A DNA stretch of 5,849 nt from contig JANYBA010000132.1 in NCBI GenBank assembly GCA_025360985.1, positions 1 to 5,849 on the forward strand, in the 5' to 3' direction. A model generated the notes under the pieces. That model did no database searches and had not been told where the DNA came from. It saw only the letters and a list, made by a program, of their open reading frames with translations. Shown in pieces: positions 5,777 through 5,849 of the stretch. The position numbers were made by a program, and so were the translations under genes. The stretch comes from Gammaproteobacteria bacterium (lineage in GTDB: Bacteria; Pseudomonadota; Gammaproteobacteria; Xanthomonadales; Xanthomonadaceae). Position 1 is the stretch's first letter. The number at the start of each line of letters is the position of its first letter.

Positions 5777-5849
5777 CTCTTGGACCATTGGCCGGAAATG
5801 CAAATTCTGGACATTCACAAATCTGTATGACTAGTTCTCACTTGTTCAG
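5765..5849. other. Non-coding AT-richer tail
   Basis: This 85-bp stretch is visibly richer in A/T than the rest of the window and has no open frame I would call a gene. It is likely the upstream region of the next gene or the 3' flank of the GT-C gene. A TGGACA (5808-5813) resembles a -35 but no acceptable -10 follows at normal spacing. No GG-N10-GC sigma-54 signature is present on either strand. Confidence 0.5.

Noticed and set aside
5781..5803. TGGCCGGAAATGCAA as a sigma-54 promoter
   Set aside because: GG and GC are 8 bases apart rather than the required 10; no other GG/GC pair on either strand in the tail has correct spacing.

Overview
The window looks like chromosomal DNA of a high-GC gammaproteobacterium, most likely of the Xanthomonadales (Lysobacter/Luteimonas-like). 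That placement rests on codon use strongly biased to G/C in third positions and on the linkage of sucC to the type IV pilus regulators pilS and pilR, which I recall from Xanthomonas and Xylella. It is an inference; no marker gene fixes the genus.

Layout: (1) 1-294, minus strand, the N-terminal 98 codons of sucC (succinyl-CoA ligase beta subunit), cut by the window edge. (2) 295-373, a divergent intergenic region with a plausible sucC promoter, a 13-bp palindrome in its spacer, and a possible -10 element so close to pilS that the pilS message may be leaderless. (3) 374-1969, plus strand, pilS, a six-TM sensor histidine kinase with a PAS region. (4) 1976-2941, minus strand, a family 2 glycosyltransferase with two C-terminal membrane helices, of the polyprenyl-phosphate-sugar synthase type. 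(5) 2942-3053, a GC-rich divergent intergenic region with several inverted repeats. (6) 3054-4421, plus strand, pilR, a complete sigma-54 response regulator. (7) 4418-5764, plus strand, a multi-pass GT-C (GT39/ArnT-like) glycosyltransferase whose GTG start overlaps the pilR stop. (8) 5765-5849, an AT-richer non-coding tail.

How they fit together: PilS and PilR form the two-component pair that controls pilin transcription with sigma-54. In the well-studied Pseudomonas case the two genes are adjacent and co-transcribed. Here an inverted glycosyltransferase gene separates them, so pilR cannot be read simply by run-on from pilS. The GT-C gene is translationally coupled to pilR. One glycosyltransferase of the kind that charges a lipid carrier with a sugar, and one of the kind that uses such a lipid-linked donor on the periplasmic side, therefore flank pilR. 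The most interesting hypothesis is that they form a lipid-carrier-dependent glycosylation module, possibly for pilin or another surface structure. The sequence does not prove the acceptor or the sugar, and no pilin gene lies in the window.

I saw no tRNA, rRNA, CRISPR array, insertion sequence or convincing intrinsic terminator.
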